From the NCBI GenBank assembly GCA_016793465.1, contig JAEUJW010000011.1, forward strand, positions 1 to 64,000: a stretch of 64,000 bases of DNA, given 5' to 3'. A program made the position numbers and the translations under genes. The notes under the pieces were generated by a model. The model was not told where the DNA came from and searched no databases. It saw only the letters and a list, made by a program, of their open reading frames with translations. The stretch is from Myxococcales bacterium (lineage in GTDB: Bacteria > Myxococcota > Polyangia > Nannocystales > Nannocystaceae). This document shows positions 40,503 to 48,538 of the stretch, piece after piece. The number at the start of each line of letters is the position of its first letter. Positions within the stretch are counted from its first letter, which is position 1.

Positions 40503-41618
40503 ATGCGCGAGGCGACGACCGTGATCACGGGTGCGACCGGGTTTCTCGGCCGCGAGCTGGTGCTGCACCTCCTCGAGCGCGATCCCGGGGCTCACCTGAC
40601 GCTGCTGATCCGCGGCAAGGACGAGGCCGAGGCGCAGGCGCGTGGCCTCGCGCTGCTGACCGATCGCCTCCGCGAGGAGGCGCTGGCCGACGCGAGCCGG
40701 CGCGTCGAGGTCGTGCGCGCCGACCTCGAGCGCGACGGGCTCGGCCTGCCGGCGGGCGCGCTCGACGACCTCGCGGCGCGCACGAAGGGCGTGATCCACG
40801 GGGCTGCGTCGGTGAGTTTCAGCCTGCCCATCGAGCGCGCCCGCGCGATCAACGTCGACGGCACGCGCCGGATGCTGGACCTCGCCCGCGCCGCGGGGGC
40901 GCCGCTCGACTACGTCGGCACGGCCTACGTCGCCGGCGAGCGCCGCGGCCTCGTGCTCGAGTCGGAGCTCGACTGCGGGCAGTCGTTCCACAACACCTAC
41001 GAGCAGTCGAAGCTCGAGGCGGAGCAGCTGGTCCAGGCGCGGGCCGGCGAGCAGCAGGTCACGATCTACCGCCCGAGCATCATCGTCGGCGACTCGCAGA
41101 CCGGGCGCACCGCGAGCTTCAAGGTGCTGTACTGGCCGCTGAAGATCTACGCGCGCGGGTTCAGGCTGGCCCCCGGGCGCCCCGACACGCCGATGGACGT
41201 GGTGCCGTCGGACTACGTGGTCGGGGCGATCGCCCACCTGCGCGCGCGGCCAGGGCCCTCGGGGCAGGTGTACCACCTGTGCGCCGGGCCCGAGCGCACG
41301 GCCACGCTGTCCGAGATCGCGGGGCTGGCCTCGCGGTTCTTCCGCGTCAAGAAGCCGATCTTCGTGCAGCCGACGCTGCTGATCAAGGCGCGGCCGCTGA
41401 TCGATCGCTTCACGTGGGGGCGGCTGCGCAGGATCTTGATCGCCGGGCGGGTGTACACGCCGTACCTGTCGCTGCAGCTGCAGTTCGACACCCAGCGGGC
41501 GCGCGCGGGGCTGGCGGGCAGCGGCATCGCCGTGCCGCGGGTCGAGGACTACTTCGCCAACCTGTTCAAGTTCGCGGTCGAGTCCGACTGGGGCAAGAAG
41601 CTCGGGGCCGCGGACTGA
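40503..41618 (+). CDS. Extended SDR / fatty acyl-CoA reductase-like protein
   Basis: Seen: 371 residues. Rossmann motif TGATGFLG (~9-16), then RVEVVRADLERDGLG, GAASVSFSLPIERARAINVDGTRRML and the active-site pair YEQSK, all as in the male-sterility/thioester-reductase (NAD_binding_4) branch. The C-terminal ~120 residues (FDTQRARAGLAGSGIAVPRVEDYFANLFKFAVE) resemble the substrate-binding end of such reductases. Cytosolic. Substrate unknown: fatty acyl thioester or a sterol/lipid intermediate are both possible. It starts at ATG 40503, 141 nt from the divergent EXPERA gene, and ends 2 nt from the convergent propeller lipoprotein. Confidence 0.85.
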   Translation: MREATTVITGATGFLGRELVLHLLERDPGAHLTLLIRGKDEAEAQARGLALLTDRLREEALADASRRVEVVRADLERDGLGLPAGALDDLAARTKGVIHGAASVSFSLPIERARAINVDGTRRMLDLARAAGAPLDYVGTAYVAGERRGLVLESELDCGQSFHNTYEQSKLEAEQLVQARAGEQQVTIYRPSIIVGDSQTGRTASFKVLYWPLKIYARGFRLAPGRPDTPMDVVPSDYVVGAIAHLRARPGPSGQVYHLCAGPERTATLSEIAGLASRFFRVKKPIFVQPTLLIKARPLIDRFTWGRLRRILIAGRVYTPYLSLQLQFDTQRARAGLAGSGIAVPRVEDYFANLFKFAVESDWGKKLGAAD

Positions 41619-41620
41619 CG

Positions 41621-42592
41621 TCACTCGCGCGGGTGGGTGACGGCCTGGATGTTGAAGTCGAGCGGGGACGCGAGCGCGGTCCAGGTCGCGCCGTCGGCCG
41701 AGGACAGCAGGGTGCCGCCGTCGCCGACGGCCACGTAGATGCCGCCGTTGGTGGTCACGCCGCGCAGGGGCACGGTGGCTGGGGTGGCGCGGGTGGTCCA
41801 GGTCAGGGCGTCGGGCGAGGTGAGCACGCCGCCGCCGTCGCCGACGGCGACCCAGCCGAGCCCGGAGTAGACGAGGGCGTGCATCGGCGGGGCGTTGAAG
41901 ATGGGCACCGGCGTCCAGTTGACGGCGTCGTTCGAGGTCGCGGAGGTGCTGGCGCCGACGAGCGCGAAGGCGGGGTAGCCGGTGGCGACGGCGTCGTAGC
42001 GGGCGCCGGTGAGGCTGCCGTCGATGCGCTGGATCCACCCGGCGGTCGGGTCCCAGGTGAACAGGCCGAAGGTCTGGAGGTCGGACTGGTAGAGGCCGAG
42101 GGCGACGAGGCTGTAGCCGTTGCTGACGAGGTCGGTGAGGAGGTGCAGCGGGGCCGTGACCTCGGGGCGGGTCCAGGTGGTGCCGTCGATCGACTCGAGG
42201 GTCTCGGCGCCGGCGCTGTAGTCGCCGCCGACGGCGTAGAAGCGGTCGACGTGCCAGGTGACGGCGCGCAGGTCGCGGCTCGACGGCGACGAGGCGGCGG
42301 ACCAGTCGAGGCCGTTGACCGAGGTGAGGATCTTGCCGGCCTGGCCGACGGCGACGAACAGGCCGTCGTCGATCTCGGCGGCGTACGTGACGTCGTAGAG
42401 CGTGCTGCCGACGCCGGAGGTGCGGGTGGTCCAGGTCTGGCCGTCGGGCGAGGACATCAGGGCGCCCTGATCGCCGACGGCCACGAACATGTCCTCGGGG
42501 TCGCCGCCCTCGTCGCCGGTCTCCTCGTCCGCGGGCGGGAGGAAGAAGCCGCAGGCGGACAGGACGAACGGGGCGAGGGCGAGGCTGCGCAT
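41621..42592 (-). CDS. Lipoprotein with BNR/Ycf48-like beta-propeller
   Basis: Seen: 323 residues. Short signal with lipobox LSAC (MRSLALAPFVLSAC), an acidic linker, then five or six repeats of the form FVAVGDQGALMSSPDGQTW (VAVG...GxxxxSxDGxxW), which mark sialidase/Ycf48-type propellers. No sialidase Asp-box catalytic set was found, so binding is more likely than catalysis. Inferred to be on the cell envelope. TACACT ends 9 nt before the ATG without a ribosome site. Confidence 0.87.
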   Translation of the reverse strand: MRSLALAPFVLSACGFFLPPADEETGDEGGDPEDMFVAVGDQGALMSSPDGQTWTTRTSGVGSTLYDVTYAAEIDDGLFVAVGQAGKILTSVNGLDWSAASSPSSRDLRAVTWHVDRFYAVGGDYSAGAETLESIDGTTWTRPEVTAPLHLLTDLVSNGYSLVALGLYQSDLQTFGLFTWDPTAGWIQRIDGSLTGARYDAVATGYPAFALVGASTSATSNDAVNWTPVPIFNAPPMHALVYSGLGWVAVGDGGGVLTSPDALTWTTRATPATVPLRGVTTNGGIYVAVGDGGTLLSSADGATWTALASPLDFNIQAVTHPRE

Positions 42593-42601
42593 GGCCGCGG
42601 C

Positions 42602-42607
42602 AGTGTA
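42602..42607 (-). promoter_or_regulatory. -10 hexamer TACACT
   Basis: Minus strand, 9 nt before ATG 42592 of the propeller lipoprotein. Confidence 0.5.
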
Positions 42608-42681
42608 GCAGCGGCGCGGGCGGTGGGTGGGGCGAGAGCGGCGAGAGCGGGGCGAGGGCGGACGAACCTGGGGTCGCGGGA

Positions 42682-44259
42682 TCAGGCGCGCAGGAGCCAG
42701 TCCATCGACTTGCCGGCGGCGGTGTCGGGGAACGAGGCGGCGATCGGGTCGGGTATGCCGAGGGCTTTGATCACCGTGCGCCAGGCGTTGGCGGGGGCGA
42801 CGCGGCCGGAGTTGTCGGTGACCATGGCCATGGGCGAGCCGTCGTCGGGGTTGGGGGCGCTGTAGCCGTAGACGTGGCCGTCGCCGTCGTCGGCGACCGC
42901 GGCGACGTCGCCGTAGTACCCGCCGTTGATCATGCCGCCGGCGAGCATGAAGCCGCTCTTGCCCTCGCCGCCCGACGAGTTGGCCGCGGGGGCGCGGCCG
43001 CTGTCGAGCGTGTAGAGGGCGATGAGGGTGTTGTCGTAGAGGCCGTTGGCCTTCAGCGACTCGATCAGGCGGACCAGCGGGAGCACGGTCTGCAGGGCGA
43101 GCGTGTCCATGATGTGCTGCGGGCGGTTGTCGTGCCAGTCGATGTAGTCGAACTCGAGGGCGACGGTGCGGCACTGGCCGCCGGCGATCAGCTTGAAGGC
43201 GTAGGCGCACTGCTCCCAGATGTTGCACTTCAGGACCGAGCCGACCTGGTCGGGGCAGTAGCCGGGCGCGCCGCTGCCGGCGCCGTCGCGCCAGAACGCG
43301 CGCTCGGCCTCGGTGAGCGGGAGGCTGATCAGCTTGGGCTCGCCGAGGTACAGCAGCGGCGCGAGCTGGCCGAGGTTGGCGCCGTGCTGGCCCTGGGCGC
43401 TGACGTCGTACTTGTGCTTGACGAGGTAGCGGTCGTCGACGCGGGTGAGGATCTTGGTCAGGGCCTCGGCCTGCTGCGGGGTGGGGACGACGTTGTAGTC
43501 CTCGAGCTTGTCGGGGAAGGCGGCGAGCAGGGCGTCGACGGTCTGCTTGCGGTCGAGCTCGGAGCCGGGCAGGCCCGCGCCGTAGTGGAAGGCGCAGTGC
43601 TCGCGGCTGACGCCCTTGAAGGCGATGCCGTTCTTGACCGACGGGTCGGCGGTCTTGATCCAGTGGTTGTGCAGCGCGGCGGGCGTGGGCGACGAACTGT
43701 AGTGGGTCATGTTGCCGGGCACGGCGCTGGCGTTGCCAGGCTCGTTGGCGCCCATGTCGCCGCGGCCGGGGCCGCCGAGCGGGCTGCGGCCGGGCGAGCG
43801 CGAGGCGTTGCTGGCCTCGTGGCCGTGGATCTCGCCGGTGCCGACCTCGCAGGTCTCGATCATCGCCACGGTGTCGAGGTGGGGCAGCAGCGGCATGGAC
43901 AGCGGGGTGAGGTACTGCCGGCGCTCGGGCGAGGCGAGCGTGATCTGGTCGGCGCCGTAGTAGAGCGCGCACATGCGGCCGGAGTCGCCGCGCTTCAGGT
44001 TGACGTTGGTCGCCAGGCCGGGGGCGACGAACACCTGGCCGAAGTCCCACTGGTCGCGGAGGTCGATCTCGATCAAGTTGATCGGCGGCTTCTCCATGTC
44101 CTCGGCCCTGGCCTCGCCGAGGGCGAGCGCGCGGGCGGCGAAGCGGGTCGCCGCCGGCACGCCGGGGATGGCCAGGGCGATGCCCAGCATCTTCATGAAG
44201 TCGCGGCGCTGCAGCGGGTGGAGCTGCTCGATCAGGGGCTTACGGGGCTGGCGCTTCAC
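42682..44259 (-). CDS. DUF1501-family Tat-exported protein
   Basis: Seen: 525 residues. The N-terminus (LQRRDFMKMLGIALAIPGVPA) is a Tat signal. The body contains TCEVGTGEIHGHEASNASR, FDYIDWHDNRPQ and a C-terminal LDSGRAPAANSSGGEGKSGF followed by AGGMINGGYYGD, the DUF1501 pattern (xFGRTP...GGRDH...AGG...GG). Known: DUF1501 proteins are sulfatase/alkaline-phosphatase-fold proteins of unknown role, usually paired with a DUF1800 or heme-bearing partner. GTG 44259 overlaps the TGA of the CxxCH protein gene upstream, so it is the last gene of a three-gene operon. Function unknown, acting outside the cytoplasm. Confidence 0.85.
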   Translation of the reverse strand: MKRQPRKPLIEQLHPLQRRDFMKMLGIALAIPGVPAATRFAARALALGEARAEDMEKPPINLIEIDLRDQWDFGQVFVAPGLATNVNLKRGDSGRMCALYYGADQITLASPERRQYLTPLSMPLLPHLDTVAMIETCEVGTGEIHGHEASNASRSPGRSPLGGPGRGDMGANEPGNASAVPGNMTHYSSSPTPAALHNHWIKTADPSVKNGIAFKGVSREHCAFHYGAGLPGSELDRKQTVDALLAAFPDKLEDYNVVPTPQQAEALTKILTRVDDRYLVKHKYDVSAQGQHGANLGQLAPLLYLGEPKLISLPLTEAERAFWRDGAGSGAPGYCPDQVGSVLKCNIWEQCAYAFKLIAGGQCRTVALEFDYIDWHDNRPQHIMDTLALQTVLPLVRLIESLKANGLYDNTLIALYTLDSGRAPAANSSGGEGKSGFMLAGGMINGGYYGDVAAVADDGDGHVYGYSAPNPDDGSPMAMVTDNSGRVAPANAWRTVIKALGIPDPIAASFPDTAAGKSMDWLLRA

Positions 44260-45539
44260 GGCATGTCTCCGGGCAGTTCGGGGAGGTCGGCGGGCAGGGT
44301 CGTGGGCGGGCCGAGCACGACCTGGATGACCCGCGGGTGGGTGAGGGCGACCACGAACAGGTCGCCGAAGGTCGGGCCGGCGTGGGTCTCGGGGCGCAGC
44401 CGGAGGTCGCGCGCGTGGGCCTCTTTGGCCACCGAGTCGAGCAGCTTGCGGTCGATGTTCTTGGCGTCGGCCTCGGTCATGCCGAAGCTGTACTCGAGCA
44501 CGTTGCGGGCGGCGCAGCGGTCGAAGCCGTCGGCGTCGGCGAGCACGCGGGCGGCGTCGACGAGGGTGTCGACGGGCTGGCCGAACATCTGCGAGATCTC
44601 GAGCGGGGCGGCGACCGGGCTGGCGAAGTGCGAGGCGAACAGGCCGCCGGTCGAGCGGCCGAGCTCGTTCGTCGGGTCCTGCAGGCCGGTCGCGTCGGCG
44701 CGCCACAGGCCGTCCTGGTCGAAGCGCACGAACAGCTGGGCGTGGGCCGAGAACTGGCTGTGGCACTTGTAGCAGGCGTCGCCGTTGCCGAACCCGTTGG
44801 CGGCCTCGGGCACGGTCTGCTCCTCCTTCGTCATCGCCTGGAACATCGGGATGAGGTCGCCCTTCTCGACCGGCGGCTGGAGGTTGGTGTCCATGGGGTA
44901 CACCTCGCAGGCGAAGTTGAACATCATGCGCCGGGCCCGGCGCAGGTTGAAGCGGCTGGCGTTGGCGATCAGATAGGCGCGGGTCGTCAGCACGCCGGCG
45001 GTGTACGGGGCGCCGGTGTCGCAGGGGATCGCGGCGCCGCCGGCGTCGTAGCAGGTCGAGGAGGTGATGAGCTCGTGGTAGGGGCGGTCGGCGCGGGCGA
45101 GCTGGGCGGCGAGGTGGCCGGGCAGCTCGAAGTCGATGCCGTCCTTGCTGCCGCTGGCCGAGAGCTTGACCTGCAGCATGGCCCGCGCGGTGTCGGCGAA
45201 CGCGGGCTCGGCGACCCAGGCCTCGACGATCGGCACGATCGCGTCCTGGCCGAAGTGATAGATGAGGTTGTCCTCCTCGGGGCTGAGCAGGCGGCCGACG
45301 ACCATCGGCGAGAGCGTCTCGAGGTACACGCGGGCCTCGTCGTGCGTGTAGATGAACTCGGGCTCGGGCGCGCCGGTGGTCTCGTCGGCGGCGCCGCCGG
45401 TGGTGGTGTCTTCGGCGGCGGCGCCGGTGGTGGCGGCGCTCGTCGCGGTGGCGCCGCTGCTGCCGTCGTCGTCGGCGTTCGGGTCGGTGCCGGCGTAGCA
45501 GGCGGCCGCGAGGGTGAGCGGGAGGCTGCGGCGGATCAT
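44256..45539 (-). CDS. Exported protein with single CxxCH heme motif
   Basis: Seen: 427 residues from ATG 45539. The start (MIRRSLPLTLAAACYAGTD) is a lipoprotein-type signal (AAAC), followed by a ~45-residue Thr/Ala/Gly/Asp linker of the kind common in Nannocystaceae surface lipoproteins. The domain then has a DUF1592/DUF1588-like look (ARVYLETLSPMVVGRLLSPEE, near the start) and NGDACYKCHSQFSAHAQLF, a single covalent heme site. Inferred: a heme lipoprotein partner of the DUF1501 protein. ATGA overlap with the upstream gene and GTGA with the downstream one give a fixed 1:1:1 order. Confidence 0.82.
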   Translation of the reverse strand: MIRRSLPLTLAAACYAGTDPNADDDGSSGATATSAATTGAAAEDTTTGGAADETTGAPEPEFIYTHDEARVYLETLSPMVVGRLLSPEEDNLIYHFGQDAIVPIVEAWVAEPAFADTARAMLQVKLSASGSKDGIDFELPGHLAAQLARADRPYHELITSSTCYDAGGAAIPCDTGAPYTAGVLTTRAYLIANASRFNLRRARRMMFNFACEVYPMDTNLQPPVEKGDLIPMFQAMTKEEQTVPEAANGFGNGDACYKCHSQFSAHAQLFVRFDQDGLWRADATGLQDPTNELGRSTGGLFASHFASPVAAPLEISQMFGQPVDTLVDAARVLADADGFDRCAARNVLEYSFGMTEADAKNIDRKLLDSVAKEAHARDLRLRPETHAGPTFGDLFVVALTHPRVIQVVLGPPTTLPADLPELPGDMP

Positions 45540-46183
45540 TGGGCCACGAACTCCAGGGCGGTGAGGACGGCGGCGCACACGGTGTCGTAGCGGGCGGCCT
45601 CGTCGAGGCTGGCGTCGCCGAGCAGGTCCTCGTAGTCGGCCAGCTGATCGGGCGCGGCGGCGGTGCCGTAGGCCGCGGACATCAGCTCGCCGAGCGCGTC
45701 GGGGAACGCGGGGAAGCGGGCGTGCATGCTCGGCGAGCGGCACACCGGCAGCATGGCGGCGATCCACACCGAGATCTTGGCGGCGCTCCAGGTCAGGTCG
45801 GGGGTGACGCCGCCGGCGTAGTCGTGGTCGCCGAGCTCGTAGCGACGCGCGCGCAGCACGTCGAACGCGGGGTCCTCGGCGGGCAGGCCGAGCAGGGCCT
45901 GCAGCTTGTTGAAGCGCACGCGGAACGGCAGCAGCTTGATGTTGGTGCGGTCGAGCCGGAACGGGTCGGGGAGCGGGCCCTCGGGCTCGCCGTCGTCGCC
46001 GGTGTCGGCGTCGGCGTCGGCGTCGGTGTCGGTGGTGTCGGCGGAGGTCGCGGGCGGCGGACCGGTGCTCTCGTCGGCCGCGCCGCTGGACGAGCCGTGC
46101 TCCTCCGCGGGCGTCGCGGCCGACCCGCAGGCCAGGGTGAGGCAGGTCAGGAGGGCGACGGCTCGCGATCGGTGCATCGACAC
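45536..46183 (-). CDS. Lipoprotein, first gene of DUF1501 operon
   Basis: Seen: 215 residues. Signal with lipobox TLAC (VALLTCLTLACGS), a linker rich in Thr/Asp/Glu including an (AD)n run, and a ~140-residue alpha-helical domain with few motifs (FNKLQALLGLPAED, DYAGGVTPDLTWSAAKISVW, two late Cys). Family not recognised. GTG 46183 and ATG 46177 are both possible starts. It is divergent from the dehydrogenase gene with ~165 bp between them, and its last four bases (ATGA) are shared with the heme-protein gene. Confidence 0.75.
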   Translation of the reverse strand: MSMHRSRAVALLTCLTLACGSAATPAEEHGSSSGAADESTGPPPATSADTTDTDADADADTGDDGEPEGPLPDPFRLDRTNIKLLPFRVRFNKLQALLGLPAEDPAFDVLRARRYELGDHDYAGGVTPDLTWSAAKISVWIAAMLPVCRSPSMHARFPAFPDALGELMSAAYGTAAAPDQLADYEDLLGDASLDEAARYDTVCAAVLTALEFVAQ

Positions 46184-46349
46184 GAAAGCGGGTGTCCCAC
46201 GAACCGTGGGGCGAATTCAAGCGGTCCGTCGCGGCCTGTCTGTTCGACCACGCGGGGGCGCCGGGACCCGAGCGGCGTTCGTGCAGGCGGCTGCGCGGCG
46301 GACGGTGACGCCGACGGGAGGCGAGGCGACGGTGGTATATCGCGGGCGC

Positions 46350-47294
46350 GTGGCGTTCGAGGTCGTGCACGTGCTGGCGCCGGGCCGGCAATTCGCGGAG
46401 GCGCTGGTGACGGCGCTCGGGCGGCGCTGCGTGGTGTGGGCCGACGACGCCGAGGCGCTGGCCGGCATGCCGGAGGCGGAGTGCGTGGTCGCGGGGTGGT
46501 TGCCGGCGGGCACGCGGGCGCGCGCCGGGCGGCTGCGGCTGGTGCACGCGCTCGGCGCGGGGGTCGATCGGCTGATCGCGGAGGTGCCGGCGGAGGTGCC
46601 GCTGCTGCGGGCGGCGGAGCTGACGGCGGTCCAGGTGTGCGAGCACGCGTGGGGCTTGATCCTCGCGCTGGCGCGGCGGGTGCCGCTGGCGGTCGAGCAG
46701 CAGCGGGCCCTGCGCTGGCAGCAGTTCGCGGGCCACGGGCTGCACGGGCGCACGCTCGGAGTGCTCGGGCTCGGAGCGATCGGCGGGCGGGTCGCGGCGA
46801 TCGGGGCGGCCTTCGGCATGCGGGTGATCGGCACGCGGCGGCGCGCGCGGGCGCTGCGGGTCGGCGACGAGGGAGCGGTCGAGCACGCGCCGGCGGCCAC
46901 GCGGGCCGTGCTCGCGGCGGCCGACGTGGTGGTGGTCGCGCTGCCGCGGACGCCGGCGACGAGCGGGCTGCTCGGCGCGGACATGCTGGCGGCGATGCGC
47001 CCGGGCGCGCTGCTCGTCGTGGTGAGCCGCGGGGGGATCGTCGACGAGGAGGCGCTGGTGGAGCGCCTGCGCGCGGGACAGCTCGCCGGGGCGGCGCTCG
47101 ATGTCACCACCGAGGAGCCGCTGCCGCCGGGCTCGCCGCTGTGGCAGGCGCCGAACCTGCTGCTGACGCCGCACGTGGGCGGGTGGTCGCAGGACTACGC
47201 GCGGCGGATCGGCGGGGTCGTGCGCATGAACCTCGACCGCATGGCGCGCGGGTTACCGCCGCTCGGCATGGTCGATCGCGTACACGGCTATTGA
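46350..47294 (+). CDS. D-isomer-specific 2-hydroxyacid dehydrogenase
   Basis: Seen: 314 residues. Substrate-domain halves flank a Rossmann domain with GVLGLGAIGGRVAAIGAAFG (~133-152). Catalytic residues of the family are visible: Arg in VVSRGGIVDEEAL, Glu in DVTTEEPLPPGSPLW, His in LTPHVGGWS. NAD(P)-dependent reduction of a 2-keto acid is expected; an Arg-rich stretch after the second strand (GTRRRARAL) suggests NADPH preference. Substrate not predictable. Start taken as GTG 46350; GTG 46332 is in frame. TATATC lies 8 nt before 46350. Confidence 0.9.
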   Translation: MAFEVVHVLAPGRQFAEALVTALGRRCVVWADDAEALAGMPEAECVVAGWLPAGTRARAGRLRLVHALGAGVDRLIAEVPAEVPLLRAAELTAVQVCEHAWGLILALARRVPLAVEQQRALRWQQFAGHGLHGRTLGVLGLGAIGGRVAAIGAAFGMRVIGTRRRARALRVGDEGAVEHAPAATRAVLAAADVVVVALPRTPATSGLLGADMLAAMRPGALLVVVSRGGIVDEEALVERLRAGQLAGAALDVTTEEPLPPGSPLWQAPNLLLTPHVGGWSQDYARRIGGVVRMNLDRMARGLPPLGMVDRVHGY

Positions 47295-47332
47295 GGGCGC
47301 GTGACCCCGCGAGGCGTCGCCCCGGGCTGCGA

Positions 47333-47338
47333 TAGACT
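47333..47338 (+). promoter_or_regulatory. -10 hexamer TAGACT
   Basis: Ends 6 nt before ATG 47345 of the zinc-ribbon protein; leaderless spacing. Confidence 0.55.
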
Positions 47339-47344
47339 GCGGGC

Positions 47345-47563
47345 ATGCAGCTCTGTCCGCGATGCACCCGTCACGTGCCGATCGAGGCGTCCGGTTGTCC
47401 GTGCTGCGGGCAGGTGCTGCGGGCCTCGCCGGCGGTGCCGGCGATCGTGCTGGGGCTGGTGCTCGGAGTGACGGGCATCGGCTGCGACGGCGAAGGCGCT
47501 GCCGACCTGGCCGGGCCCGAGGACGGGGCGGCCGGGGCGGACGTCGCCCCGGCGGCTCGATGA
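47345..47563 (+). CDS. Small zinc-ribbon membrane protein, 72 aa
   Basis: Seen: a zinc ribbon with two Cys pairs (CPRCTRHVPIEASGCPCCGQ), one hydrophobic helix (VPAIVLGLVLGVTGIGC) and a short acidic Ala/Gly/Pro tail. No family name known to me, but small ribbon-plus-helix proteins with Asp/Glu tails recur in myxobacterial genomes. The ribbon would lie in the cytosol. It stands 50 nt after the dehydrogenase stop and has its own -10 hexamer. Confidence 0.75.
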   Translation: MQLCPRCTRHVPIEASGCPCCGQVLRASPAVPAIVLGLVLGVTGIGCDGEGAADLAGPEDGAAGADVAPAAR

Positions 47564-47595
47564 AATCTTTACCCTGCGCGGCCGACGGCGGGCTG

Positions 47596-47601
47596 TAGGG
47601 T
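47596..47601 (+). promoter_or_regulatory. -10 hexamer TAGGGT
   Basis: Ends 6 nt before ATG 47608. Confidence 0.5.
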
Positions 47602-47607
47602 GGGCCG

Positions 47608-48489
47608 ATGCCGATGCGACGCACGCTGAGTCTGGGTCTCTCGCTCGCGCTGGCGCCGGGGGCCGCGGCGGCCCAGGAGCCGGGGCCGATCGCGGCGGCG
47701 GCGGCGCCCGCGGCGGCGCCGGTCGCCGCGCTTACTGGCCTTCAGGACATGTCCCCGGGGCCAGCCGTCGACACGGTGCTGCTGCACGGCGGCGGGCTCA
47801 TCCGCGGCACGGTGGCGGAGGCGTTCCCGGGGCGGCACGTGGTGATCGTGTCGGCGGCGGGCATGCAGCACACGATCGCGTGGGACCAGGTGCTCGACGT
47901 GCGCTACGGCGGGGCGGCGGGGCCGACCGCGGGCGCGCCGGCGCAGGGGCCGGGGCGCCCGCGCCTGCACATCGAGCTGACGCGGCCGGCGACGGTGCGG
48001 CTGTACGAGATGACGGGCACGATCGTCGTGCCGGCCGGCTCGGCGTGGACGGCGAACGGCGCGGGCGGGGCGGTCGCGGCCCGCCCGGTGTGCATGGCCC
48101 CGTGCGACGAGGTGATCGACGGCAGCGGGGGGCAGAGCTTCTTCTTCGGCGGCGACCGCATGATGCCGTCGCGCAAGTTCACCCTGCGCGAGCACGACGG
48201 CGACATGACGGCGGTGGTGCGGCCCGGGCGCATGGGCGTGTGGGTCGGCGGGCTGCTGCTGACGTCGACCGGCCTGGCGCCGCTGCTCGCGGGCGCGGTG
48301 TTCGTGGCCGTGCCGCGCAGCTCGTCGTCGTCGTCGAACCTGCGGCCGACCGGGGCGGTGCTGCTCGGTGTCGGCGCGGGCATGCTGATCAGCGGGGCGC
48401 TGATGCTGGCGCTCGGGCGCACGCGCGTCGAGCTCTACAAGCGGACCACCGGGGCGTCCGAGCGGCGCGCCGGGCTGGCGCGCCGCTGA
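47608..48489 (+). CDS. Exported/membrane protein of unknown function, 293 aa
   Basis: Seen: a signal peptide (RRTLSLGLSLALAPGAAAA), an Ala/Pro linker, then an SH3-like beta segment (VLLHGGGLIRGTVAEAFPGRHVVIV...HTIAWDQVLDVRYGG), a second beta-rich region with two Cys (VCMAPCDEVIDG) and two C-terminal transmembrane helices (~207-232, ~245-270). The first domain looks like proteins that read ...GtvVe..pg..v.i....G....I....I..V. Function unknown, likely inner-membrane anchored with a periplasmic domain. A complete dimeric dyad element lies in frame in the linker (LTGLQDMSPGPA). The convergent arginase-family gene begins 44 nt on. Confidence 0.72.
   Translation: MPMRRTLSLGLSLALAPGAAAAQEPGPIAAAAAPAAAPVAALTGLQDMSPGPAVDTVLLHGGGLIRGTVAEAFPGRHVVIVSAAGMQHTIAWDQVLDVRYGGAAGPTAGAPAQGPGRPRLHIELTRPATVRLYEMTGTIVVPAGSAWTANGAGGAVAARPVCMAPCDEVIDGSGGQSFFFGGDRMMPSRKFTLREHDGDMTAVVRPGRMGVWVGGLLLTSTGLAPLLAGAVFVAVPRSSSSSSNLRPTGAVLLGVGAGMLISGALMLALGRTRVELYKRTTGASERRAGLARR
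47735..47764. repeat. Best dimeric dyad element: outer CTGGCC/GGCCAG around GGACATGTCC
   Basis: Outer arms at 47735-47740 and 47759-47764, spacers TTCA and CCGG, centre 47745-47754. Every arm is perfect, so this is the reference copy of the dimeric form. It codes for GLQDMSPGP in the linker of the gene at 47608. Confidence 0.9.
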
Positions 48490-48506
48490 GCCCGCGCACC
48501 CGGCGG

Positions 48507-48538
48507 CTGGTCTGAGGGACAGGTCCTTCGGGTCAGGC
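48507..48538 (+). repeat. Intergenic dyad element, CTGGTC-TGAG-GGACAG plus partial copy
   Basis: Lies in the 43-bp gap between two convergent genes, running into the stop codon of the arginase-family gene (48533). A second part reads TCCTTCGGGTCAGG. No stable terminator hairpin is obvious. Confidence 0.7.

Noticed and set aside
42557..42563. GGACAGG near the propeller lipoprotein start as a dyad-element copy
   Set aside because: No left arm at the right distance; the bases encode the normal lipobox region.
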